Positions 17,264-24,871 of a stretch of 31,003 nt of DNA are shown piece by piece. The position numbers were made by a program, and so were the translations under genes. The number at the start of each line of letters is the position of its first letter. Position 1 is the stretch's first letter. This DNA is from a virus, in the IMG/VR virus record IMGVR_UViG_3300032242_002811, positions 1 to 31,003 of that record. One strand, 5' to 3'. The notes under the pieces were generated by a model. The model searched no databases and was not told the DNA's origin. It saw nothing but the letters and a program-made list of their open reading frames with translations.

Positions 17264-17843
17264 GTTAAAAATTAAAGTTGATATAGATAAATTAAGAAAT
17301 TATTATAGTGTTATAGAAAAAAATTATGAACATCTATGTTGGAGATTTAATAGTTTAGTAGATCAATATGACGAAGGAGTAGGCGGACATAGAGTTAAGG
17401 ATATGTTTGGATGGGCAATTGAAAGTAATGCAATGGACATAACAAAACCATGTCCACCTTATAACATTGGTTTAAAAACATTATCTTATTATAGAGATAC
17501 TGAAATGGTATTCGGAATAATAAATTCTTTTAAAAAACAATTTCCTTTTGCCCATGGGTACTCTCTTGCTACACACCCACCTGGAACATTTATAAATTCT
17601 CACATTGATACAGACGATTGGATTAAAATCCATGTTCCGATCTATACATCGGATAATAGTTGGTTTTATTTTGAAAAAGATGAAAAATATCATATGGAAG
17701 CAGACGGAAGCTTATATCTCGTAAATACTATGATTTCACATGGGACAGATCATTGTGGTAATAGTAATAGAACACATTTAATATTTAAAATACCATCTGA
17801 TTATAGTGAACTTGTACAACAAATGGACGGAATTATTATATGA
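17244..17843 (+). CDS. Fe(II)/2-oxoglutarate oxygenase, aspartyl/asparaginyl hydroxylase type
   Basis: A 199-residue oxygenase, the shortest of the five. Metal ligands are probably H120 and D122 (NSHIDT) and H166 (MISHGTD), with R176 (NRTHLIF) for 2-oxoglutarate. The MEADGSLYLVNT strand matches IPADGWVYLVNT of the preceding gene. I chose ATG 17244 with AAGGA eight bases upstream, rather than TTG 17241 immediately before it. The stop overlaps the halogenase start (ATGA), so the two proteins should be made together. Its N-terminal domain is reduced compared with the neighbour. The substrate is unknown. Confidence 0.77.
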   Translation: MLNNLIKLKIKVDIDKLRNYYSVIEKNYEHLCWRFNSLVDQYDEGVGGHRVKDMFGWAIESNAMDITKPCPPYNIGLKTLSYYRDTEMVFGIINSFKKQFPFAHGYSLATHPPGTFINSHIDTDDWIKIHVPIYTSDNSWFYFEKDEKYHMEADGSLYLVNTMISHGTDHCGNSNRTHLIFKIPSDYSELVQQMDGIII

Positions 17844-19369
17844 AAGTATGTATTGTTGGTGGAGGAACTGCTGGATGGATTACATTAGCTTATATTGTTT
17901 CAAAACTAGATATAGATGTTACTATTATACACAGCAATGAAATAGATATAATCGGTGTTGGGGAAAGTACTAGTCCTACTATTAGACAAGTTGCTGATGC
18001 TGTTGGCGTTGATGAGTATACTTGGATGAGAGATGCCAAGGCAACATTTAAGTATGGAATTGATTTTATAGATTGGAACAATATTGGTTCTCACTGGTTC
18101 CATTCTTTTGAAGGTGAAATTTTAGAACAAGCATTTACGAATCCTGTAGTTGATTTCGGAAAAGATACTTTTGAACAAAAATTAACTAGTATTGATTATT
18201 TCTTAAAGCTTCGACAGAATGATGCTAGTTTTGATATAGATAAGTTTAATAATATGCATGGGCCAATGTGGCATATTCTTGGAAACGGTAAAGGACACTA
18301 TAATACTCAAAGACAATGTAATATTAGTAAATATGCCGGGTATGCATATCATGTTAGTGCATACGAGTACAGTCAATGTCTAAGAAAACACACACCTAAA
18401 GAAAAATTCACAGAGATTGTTGATACTATTATTGATGTTGAAATTGATGACACAGGGGTTAAGAGCCTACGAACAAAAAGTGGAAATATTATAACTAGTG
18501 ATATTTTTATTGACTGCACCGGTATGAAGAGATTGTTAATTGGAAAGCTTACGGGATTTACTAAATTTGATAAGTTAAAGAATAATCGAGCTATATTTGG
18601 CGGCGTTGATAGATATCAAAATTATAGAGCAACAACTCAAGCTCATGCCCAGGACGCAGGATGGATTTGGAGTATTCCTACATGGGGACGAATGGGATCT
18701 GGTTACGTCTATTCTAGTGATTATATAACCGACGATAAAGCTTATGATACTATTGTTAAGTTCTGGGCTGATAAAGGTTACAAGTGGATTGAAAATAACC
18801 GTGTAAGTTTTACTAGTGGACGCTGTGCAGACCTAGCTATTAAGAATGTATTTGCAAATGGTCTTGCTCAAAGTTTTATAGAGCCTTTAGAAGCAACTAG
18901 TATCATGATTACATGTTGGACTGTTATTAGATTTGTTGAAATTTATAATCGAAATAACAGATGGGATGATAGATCTGCAAGAATGTTAAACACTATGATG
19001 GCGCAATTCTTAGATAATACTAAATCTTTTGTTGGATATCACTATCAATTGTCAGAGAGAATCGATACTGATTATTGGAGAGATCAAAAAAATCCTGATG
19101 TTATACAAGAAGTTAACGATATTATTAGTTCTAAATTGCGTAGTCCTATGTTACAGAAAGGACAAACATCTATTAATAAGTTCAATTGGACTAGTTTGTT
19201 AATAGGATTTAATAAACCTTTTAATAATCGATTAGAAGATATTTCTCAGGAACATATAGAAAATTATCTATTTTTCGTTAAACAAGCCGAAGAAAATTAT
19301 AAGTTTCTTGTTAGGAATAATCCATTAAATGAACAAATTATTAAAACTATACATTTAAAATCCGATTGA
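17840..19369 (+). CDS. Flavin-dependent halogenase (tryptophan halogenase family)
   Basis: A 509-residue halogenase with the family landmarks. GGGTAGW at residues 7-13 binds FAD. FKYGIDF has the lysine (K71) equivalent to the catalytic Lys of PrnA. WIWSIP at 275-280 is the WxWxIP motif that separates halogenases from monooxygenases. IEPLEATS (E348/E351) is at the place of the active-site Glu. These enzymes use reduced FAD, O2 and halide to make a hypohalous species that the lysine relays to an electron-rich substrate; reduced flavin must come from the host, as no reductase gene is seen. Phage-borne members are known (VirX1 of a cyanophage). It is coupled to the oxygenase upstream by ATGA and its end overlaps the convergent GNAT-like gene by 15 bases. 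Confidence 0.93.
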   Translation: MKVCIVGGGTAGWITLAYIVSKLDIDVTIIHSNEIDIIGVGESTSPTIRQVADAVGVDEYTWMRDAKATFKYGIDFIDWNNIGSHWFHSFEGEILEQAFTNPVVDFGKDTFEQKLTSIDYFLKLRQNDASFDIDKFNNMHGPMWHILGNGKGHYNTQRQCNISKYAGYAYHVSAYEYSQCLRKHTPKEKFTEIVDTIIDVEIDDTGVKSLRTKSGNIITSDIFIDCTGMKRLLIGKLTGFTKFDKLKNNRAIFGGVDRYQNYRATTQAHAQDAGWIWSIPTWGRMGSGYVYSSDYITDDKAYDTIVKFWADKGYKWIENNRVSFTSGRCADLAIKNVFANGLAQSFIEPLEATSIMITCWTVIRFVEIYNRNNRWDDRSARMLNTMMAQFLDNTKSFVGYHYQLSERIDTDYWRDQKNPDVIQEVNDIISSKLRSPMLQKGQTSINKFNWTSLLIGFNKPFNNRLEDISQEHIENYLFFVKQAEENYKFLVRNNPLNEQIIKTIHLKSD

Positions 19370-19963
19370 TTTTTTTCTTTCTTCATAATATTGATCAAGA
19401 TGTAATTTCCAAATACTTTGTCTAGTATTATATAATTCAAAATCATCATAAATTCTTGTAAACACTCCTCTTTTTTCCATCATAGGCATTGCTATTTGAT
19501 CCAGGAATTGGCTTCTTGAGAAATATTTTTTATTTTTTAAGTTATTAGTACTAGTATAAAATTCAGCCAATGGATTATTGTTTAGGATAAACTGTACTTG
19601 CCAATCTAATACATAACTCATTTGATATCCAGATTTAAAAAAATCTCTAGTAAGAGATTTACCCATCCCATATCCAGGAAGTTGGGCACCTCTAAATAAA
19701 CATCTCCATGCTTTGGAACTTATTTCTGGAAGTTTATGTACTCCTGCTATATTCCATATTTGTTTTTTGTTATAATCATATCCAATAAAATATTGCCCGT
19801 AAGGCATTTTTATTTGATCTAATTTAATTGATTTAAAACTTTCATTATTAACAATTCTTAACTCTTTACACCTATTGCAAAAGATATTTAGATCATTATA
19901 ATCGCATTCCTCTAATAATCGAAATTCAAGATGGGGATTGTTTGGTATTTTTGTAGGTTCCAT
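19355..19963 (-). CDS. GNAT-like acetyltransferase family protein (tentative)
   Basis: A protein of about 202 residues with an overall GNAT-like pattern. An N-terminal FRLLEECDYNDL segment is followed by a beta-strand region (YFIGYDYNKKQIWNIAGVHKL). RGAQLPGYGMGKSLTRDFF then resembles the Q/R-x-x-G-x-G acetyl-CoA loop, though the spacing is irregular. The C-terminal third is Arg/Lys/Tyr rich and not recognised. I prefer ATG 19963, which abuts the upstream stop; TTG 19975 in the same frame would overlap it by 11 bases. Neither has a clear ribosome-binding site. It is the last gene of the minus-strand block and converges on the halogenase. Acyl transfer is an inference. Confidence 0.5.
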   Translation of the reverse strand: MEPTKIPNNPHLEFRLLEECDYNDLNIFCNRCKELRIVNNESFKSIKLDQIKMPYGQYFIGYDYNKKQIWNIAGVHKLPEISSKAWRCLFRGAQLPGYGMGKSLTRDFFKSGYQMSYVLDWQVQFILNNNPLAEFYTSTNNLKNKKYFSRSQFLDQIAMPMMEKRGVFTRIYDDFELYNTRQSIWKLHLDQYYEERKKSIGF

Positions 19964-19964
19964 G

Positions 19965-20807
19965 TTAAATATCAAAATTAACTAAGTTTAGATCTTGATC
20001 AGTATTTTCTAAATATGATTTAACAACTAACTTACAAAACTCTTCAACTCTATTACCAATATTTCCCATCGGAATCATGTGTATACGATCTTGATCTGTA
20101 AAATTTGTTACCCAGTGCAATTTACTTATATTATGTAAAAAGAATTTTCCTTCTTTCCATGGTACTTTTCCAAATCCTTCAAACCAAGTTTCGCATCCTT
20201 CGGGATGTATTATTGACATATTAACAGCAACGCCCATAGTTAAAATATTCCAAAATAATGATTGTTCTACAGACATATCTCTATGTACGCCAATATATCC
20301 TGATGCTCCTAGTTTTAAAGGACGCACTCTTGACCATTTTTCGATTGGAAAATCTTTCCAAAATTTAGTTATCGTCGGACATTGATCAGCAATTTCTGTC
20401 CAATGATAGGGTAAAGAACTTTCATCAACATCATCTTCAACATAATCTTCATAATGTAGTGTATGTTTTGGACCTAATCCGTGAAATGTACATGATTGAT
20501 AAAGAGTTTGATATGGTTGATCTGGATGAGCGATAAAATAATGGTTTATATCTTGTATTTCTTTTTTCCATATCTCTAAATCAATATCGATATCTAATTC
20601 TAAATATGCCCAATTATTAAAGTTATCAACTAATAACCAATTACCAACTTCTAAAACTGTTGCTCCTTTAAGATGATCAGGGAGCAATGGTAATACCTGT
20701 TTACAATTCTTATTTGCTAACATCATGCGGTCAATTTCAAGTAAATCTTTAGCATTAGGAGTTACTTGTAATTTTTGTTCAGGTAATTTAATTGGTCCTT
20801 GATACAT
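19965..20807 (-). CDS. Fe(II)/2-oxoglutarate oxygenase, aspartyl/asparaginyl hydroxylase type
   Basis: A 280-residue oxygenase: GVHRDM (H175, D177), KLHWVTN (H231) and DRIHMIPMG (R241) give the full metal and co-substrate set. It is a paralogue of the gene at 13036 with an extra N-terminal part of about 40 residues and an acidic loop (HYEDYVEDDVDES) before the core. The ATG has AGGAA eight bases upstream. It is the fifth oxygenase of the window and the only one in the last minus-strand block. It lies 13 bases downstream of the SGNH gene at 20821, so it is in the same operon as the adenylating enzymes. Confidence 0.8.
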   Translation of the reverse strand: MYQGPIKLPEQKLQVTPNAKDLLEIDRMMLANKNCKQVLPLLPDHLKGATVLEVGNWLLVDNFNNWAYLELDIDIDLEIWKKEIQDINHYFIAHPDQPYQTLYQSCTFHGLGPKHTLHYEDYVEDDVDESSLPYHWTEIADQCPTITKFWKDFPIEKWSRVRPLKLGASGYIGVHRDMSVEQSLFWNILTMGVAVNMSIIHPEGCETWFEGFGKVPWKEGKFFLHNISKLHWVTNFTDQDRIHMIPMGNIGNRVEEFCKLVVKSYLENTDQDLNLVNFDI

Positions 20808-20820
20808 ACTTTTTTCCTGT

Positions 20821-21651
20821 TTAAAGATCTCGAAGTTCTTTGATTACTTTATCAAACTTTAAATTTCCAATTAATCTTGTCTCTAAATTAAATTTTTCTG
20901 GACAAAATTCGAAAAAAATCCATTCTTCGTTAAAGAAATTTTCTTTAATTAATATATTATTTTTCCAACCAGTATCTATATCTTTAACTTTACCAGTTTT
21001 AATTAATTCTATTAATTTATCATGTAGCATTAAGTGATTACTGTAACATAAATGATTGGCTCTTGGATCGGATATATGTTGGAATACTTTATTATATTTT
21101 TCATTTGAGATTTCAGACGAACTAATAGAATATAACGATTTTTTAAATATTAGTAGGTTTGACCAATTATAATTAAATGCCGGAAGAACTTCGTCAAACG
21201 CAGGTATCACTATAATTTTAGTTCCTAAATTAGTTGCTATCTGATTAAGATAATGTAACCAACATGATGTAAATCTTATTATGTTTATTGTATCATGTAG
21301 ATATGCATAATAATCTCTAAATGCCGGTATTGCTTTCTTTACCTTATTAGTAATTAAATTTGGCACTTCTGAAAAATTAAAATTATAAGAATTTATTTCT
21401 TGGGTAAATTCGGGTAGATCTGGAAAAAAATAAGTTCTATCTGGATGACTTAATACTATTATTATTTGATCCCCTGAATTAAATTTTAATAGATCATTTT
21501 CCCATCGTTCAAATGTTTGTAAAATACCATATCGAGGATATCCTCTATCTATATAGTTTAAATTTAACGTATTTGCTAGATTTTTAATCCAACTTTTACC
21601 ACCGTGATTAAAGACATAACTATCACCGTAAAAAAAAATATTCTCATTCAT
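20821..21651 (-). CDS. SGNH/GDSL-type hydrolase-like protein
   Basis: A 276-residue protein starting almost directly with the block I motif FFYGDSYVF (Ser11), as in many SGNH hydrolases. DRGYPRYG follows at the block II position, VLSHPDRTYF is a candidate block III region, and DPRANHL holds a candidate late Asp/His pair, spaced more widely than D-x-x-H. It is not obviously a close paralogue of the other two SGNH genes. It follows the core-only adenylating enzyme after four bases. In that setting a thioesterase-like or acyl-releasing role would be reasonable, but no carrier protein is seen. Confidence 0.65.
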   Translation of the reverse strand: MNENIFFYGDSYVFNHGGKSWIKNLANTLNLNYIDRGYPRYGILQTFERWENDLLKFNSGDQIIIVLSHPDRTYFFPDLPEFTQEINSYNFNFSEVPNLITNKVKKAIPAFRDYYAYLHDTINIIRFTSCWLHYLNQIATNLGTKIIVIPAFDEVLPAFNYNWSNLLIFKKSLYSISSSEISNEKYNKVFQHISDPRANHLCYSNHLMLHDKLIELIKTGKVKDIDTGWKNNILIKENFFNEEWIFFEFCPEKFNLETRLIGNLKFDKVIKELRDL

Positions 21652-21655
21652 AATA

Positions 21656-22303
21656 TCAAGATTTCCATGTATTATTTAATTTATCTATTTTTCTTCTTAT
21701 GAATATTTTATTTTTAACATCAAAAATATCACCTGTAGGACTACCATTAATAATACATTCTCCATCCTCTGAAAATTCTACTGAATTTCCGTTTAACGGT
21801 GTAAAATCAAACTCTGATGAATTATTTCCAATAAATACTGGAGGAGGGAATTCAGTCATTCCGTACCAATTAGCAACTGTCTTAACTCCTTTAGATAAAA
21901 GAGTATCTATCATATCTTGGGAAATAAGTTGGCTACCTGTAACCATATACCTTACGTTACTCATATCTAGATTATTCCACTCTTTAGTTTTTTCTAGTAT
22001 TTCTATATGCCGTGGAATTAAGGAAATATATGTTGGTTTGAATTGATTAAATAATTTTATATAGTTATATGGATCGAAATTTAAAGATATCAACGTAGCT
22101 CCTGCTTCTAATGCCGGAATTGCAGTGACAGTATAATGTGCTATCACATTTGCAGGATATACATCTAGTACTATATCGTCAGATTTAAGTCCTATTGTTT
22201 TAATAGATTGTGCTATATTTTTTTGTAAAGATACGCAACTATGACTTACTAATTTAGGTTCTTTAGTACTGCCACTTGTATATACAATTATATTTCCAAC
22301 CAT
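21656..22303 (-). CDS. Adenylate-forming enzyme, core domain only
   Basis: A 215-residue protein that matches only the central part of the AMP-binding (ANL) superfamily. YTSGSTKEPK (residues 8-17) is the phosphate loop, with Lys in place of the usual Gly after the Thr. VLDVYPANVIAHYT and the NWYGMTEFPPPV segment (YGMTE at 147-151) are the A4/A5-type motifs. It lacks the N-terminal about 140 residues and nearly all of the C-terminal lid domain with the catalytic lysine. The start and stop fit tightly between neighbours, so it does not look recently broken. It may work with the full-length homologue at 23232 or be a degenerate binding protein. Confidence 0.72.
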   Translation of the reverse strand: MVGNIIVYTSGSTKEPKLVSHSCVSLQKNIAQSIKTIGLKSDDIVLDVYPANVIAHYTVTAIPALEAGATLISLNFDPYNYIKLFNQFKPTYISLIPRHIEILEKTKEWNNLDMSNVRYMVTGSQLISQDMIDTLLSKGVKTVANWYGMTEFPPPVFIGNNSSEFDFTPLNGNSVEFSEDGECIINGSPTGDIFDVKNKIFIRRKIDKLNNTWKS

Positions 22304-22305
22304 AA

Positions 22306-23235
22306 CTAAATCCTTTTATGCCATGGTAATACTTCAAATCTTTTATCTATCTCTAAATCTAATAGTTTTTTTATATCGTTTGTTTGATAATAATTAGCAT
22401 CGGCTAGCGTACAATCAATATAAAAATTTTTATTAGAAGTATACAATACATTAAAAAACTCTTTTTGTAAAGCAAATCTTGTTTTTATATCATATAAAAT
22501 TGCAGTAGGTAGATAATTGAAACAATTAGTTACACTCCAGAATATCTTATTTTTGTTAATTTCTTTTACAAAACTCTTAACATCTTCAATATTGAATATA
22601 TCTAATACTTTAAATTCAAATTCAATATTGTTTATTTTTTTAATATTATTAATATTTTTAAAGACATCGTTATCAATATCTTCGATCATACTTTTTCGAT
22701 GATGAGATAATTGATTTATATCAACTTCTACCCCATTTTTCCAGTTTTCTATTATTTTTTTACTAATTTCGATTGAAATAGCACTTATATCAACAACATA
22801 AACTTTGCTGCCTTCCGGCATATCTAGCATATTTGGTATAGTTAATGGATTTAATCCAGCAGCAGAGCAAATACAACAATCAAATTTTCCTTTTATTTCT
22901 TCTGGAATTAATAGATTTTCTGTATTTTTAAAAAAATGTACTTGTAGATTTGTAATTTTGTTGACATCACTTATCCCATGTATATTAGACACATCTAATA
23001 TACTTTGAATCTTTGTTAAATCTTTTTCCAAAGATGATAATAAATTAAAATTAAATAATGATCCAACATAATTAATATAAGCATCGTCGTGAATTTTTTC
23101 ATAAGAATACTCAATCTTAAACCCTTTGTCTATTAAAAAAGAAGTTATGAATTCTGTTAAATTTTTAGACAGAATATTAATTGATGGATATATAGGTTCT
23201 CGATGTATCCATCTAAATTTTTTATTATTAGTCAT
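22306..23235 (-). CDS. Methyltransferase-like Rossmann protein
   Basis: A 309-residue protein. CICSAAGLNPL, then SKVYVVDISAISIEISKKI, looks like a Rossmann strand-loop-helix with the acidic residue (VVD) that would hold the SAM ribose, and FKVLDIFN and WSVTNCFNYLP follow at the positions of later strands. The first loop lacks the G-x-G-x-G pattern, so methyltransferase activity is tentative. The same segments occur in the C-terminal half of the 497-residue protein at 13755, so this is a recurrent domain in the island. It is coupled to the adenylating enzyme upstream (ATGA-type overlap) and lies between two adenylation genes. Confidence 0.55.
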   Translation of the reverse strand: MTNNKKFRWIHREPIYPSINILSKNLTEFITSFLIDKGFKIEYSYEKIHDDAYINYVGSLFNFNLLSSLEKDLTKIQSILDVSNIHGISDVNKITNLQVHFFKNTENLLIPEEIKGKFDCCICSAAGLNPLTIPNMLDMPEGSKVYVVDISAISIEISKKIIENWKNGVEVDINQLSHHRKSMIEDIDNDVFKNINNIKKINNIEFEFKVLDIFNIEDVKSFVKEINKNKIFWSVTNCFNYLPTAILYDIKTRFALQKEFFNVLYTSNKNFYIDCTLADANYYQTNDIKKLLDLEIDKRFEVLPWHKRI

Positions 23236-24638
23236 GATATTTTTATTACTTCTTTAATCTGATCGTATTCCCATGATCCTTTGGTTTCAATAATCTCATC
23301 AACACGATATGAATAACCTAATGTTTTATCGATATAATCGTTAATTTCATTGAGAGTAATTACCATCCCTTTATCTAAAGTTAATAATAGTAATAATTTG
23401 TTATCTTTTTCAAGCAGATGGATAGATTTAAATAATTGATTTTTTTCATTTCTATATGATGATAATGTTGAATAATAATTTCCTATACTAATCAAAACAT
23501 CATTTCTTCTAATAGTTTTATTGGCTCTTCCGACAAACCATATATCGTTGTTATCAACTGTTACGAGATCTTTAGTATCATAATAACCGTTGTTGTTACA
23601 ATTTTTTTCTATGTCATGTCCTTTAGCAAGCCCGTCTCCTTTTATAGTTAATGTGTTGTTTTCACTAATAACTACATCCCAAGAATTTACTAAATCACCT
23701 AAATTATTATTTCCATCTTTTGAATGTGTATTAACATTTTCGGCAGTAATTTTATAAACATAAACTGGCGGCGGCGTTTCCGATAATCCATAAACATTAT
23801 ATAACGTTTTTACTTTTTTTTCAATTAACAAGGTTTCTATAAATATTTGTGGTAATTTAATACCTCCCGAAATAACTTCTTCTAAAAACTCAAAATTTGT
23901 TTCATTCCATCTAGGTAACTTTTTCATATTTTCTATTTGATCATGGAACAATAATGTTTTATTTGGTTTATAATCGATAATAGCATCTAATGAAGATGTT
24001 GGATCCCATGTATCTAACGCAATAGTAAAACATCCAGATATAATAACAGGCAAAATCTGTATAGTGATAACTCCGACATGATTTAATGATGTAAATAATA
24101 ACACAGTATCGCTATCTTTGTAGAACATTTCAGAAGCTTTAAATGTGCTAAACATTAAACTTTTATGTGTATGATAGAAAACTTTTGGAGCACCAGTACT
24201 TCCGGATGTTTTTGTAATTAATAATTTGTCATCTTCATTTATATGGAATTCTATATCTTTTTTTGGATCATAATTATAGACATCATCCATTACAAATTTT
24301 TCTATATTCCAGGCGGATTTTTCACCGTTTACTCTCTCAAATAAAATTTTAATATCTAATGATTTTGGACTAAATGCATCTGTTTCTTCTAATATTATTT
24401 CCATTCTAGGAATCGCAGCATATATTAGTTTGCGTTCAGCAGCAGCAATAAACAATGATAGGTGTTCACTTGATTGTAAGTCGTTAACAGAAAAAATATC
24501 CCCAGCATTTAAATTAACAGAATCAAATACGGTATGCCAACGATTGATTAACTCAATCATCTCTTTTTTGTTTATAACCTTATTTTTGAATTTTAGTTTG
24601 AAATTATTATGTATTATATTTCTATCAAATACTTTCAT
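23232..24638 (-). CDS. Adenylate-forming enzyme (AMP-binding/acyl-CoA synthetase-like)
   Basis: A 468-residue ANL-superfamily enzyme. TKTSGSTGAPK (residues 142-152) is the phosphate-binding loop. NVYGLSETPPPV is the A5 motif. GYYDTKDL contributes the ribose-binding Asp of A7. GRANKTIRRNDVLIS is the A8 hinge. The C-terminal lid is short and ends in IKEVIKIS; the usual PRT..GK catalytic lysine motif is not clear. Expected reaction: activation of a carboxylate to an acyl-AMP, possibly with transfer to CoA or an amine. It starts the last minus-strand operon of the island and overlaps the stop of the downstream methyltransferase-like gene's start. No carrier protein is in view. Confidence 0.85.
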   Translation of the reverse strand: MKVFDRNIIHNNFKLKFKNKVINKKEMIELINRWHTVFDSVNLNAGDIFSVNDLQSSEHLSLFIAAAERKLIYAAIPRMEIILEETDAFSPKSLDIKILFERVNGEKSAWNIEKFVMDDVYNYDPKKDIEFHINEDDKLLITKTSGSTGAPKVFYHTHKSLMFSTFKASEMFYKDSDTVLLFTSLNHVGVITIQILPVIISGCFTIALDTWDPTSSLDAIIDYKPNKTLLFHDQIENMKKLPRWNETNFEFLEEVISGGIKLPQIFIETLLIEKKVKTLYNVYGLSETPPPVYVYKITAENVNTHSKDGNNNLGDLVNSWDVVISENNTLTIKGDGLAKGHDIEKNCNNNGYYDTKDLVTVDNNDIWFVGRANKTIRRNDVLISIGNYYSTLSSYRNEKNQLFKSIHLLEKDNKLLLLLTLDKGMVITLNEINDYIDKTLGYSYRVDEIIETKGSWEYDQIKEVIKIS

Positions 24639-24641
24639 AAT

Positions 24642-24857
24642 TTATCCTTCAGATTCGCCTGGCTTGTTTCTCTTTTGTATAATATTATATATATTGATAA
24701 CAATCTTAGCACTTTTGAATTTGAATAATCCTGGAAATATCCCATGTATAAAAGATAATAATGCTGCATATAACAGGATAACCCCGTACTTAAATGCAAA
24801 TTTAAAGTGAGTCCAGTATGATTCGTTAGTTTCAATTAAATGTTTTTTTCCGAACAT
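24642..24857 (-). CDS. Small membrane protein, DUF6356-like
   Basis: A 71-residue protein with one or two hydrophobic helices (FAFKYGVILLYAALLSFIHG) followed by a conserved-looking FPGLFKFKSAKIV segment and a basic tail. The pattern SYW-x-H-x-x-FA, then HG-x-x-PG-x-F, matches small alphaproteobacterial and phage proteins classed as DUF6356, as far as I can recall without a search. It would sit in the inner membrane; no function is known to me. It starts 14 bases after the fibre gene ends, and its stop lies just before the adenylating enzyme gene, at the boundary between phage backbone and accessory island. Confidence 0.6.
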   Translation of the reverse strand: MFGKKHLIETNESYWTHFKFAFKYGVILLYAALLSFIHGIFPGLFKFKSAKIVINIYNIIQKRNKPGESEG

Positions 24858-24871
24858 ATTTTACATTCTAA

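Noticed and set aside
24430-24810. A 126-residue hydrophobic + strand open frame
   Set aside because: Antisense to the adenylating enzyme and the small membrane protein; the hydrophobicity is a by-product of the AT-rich complement.
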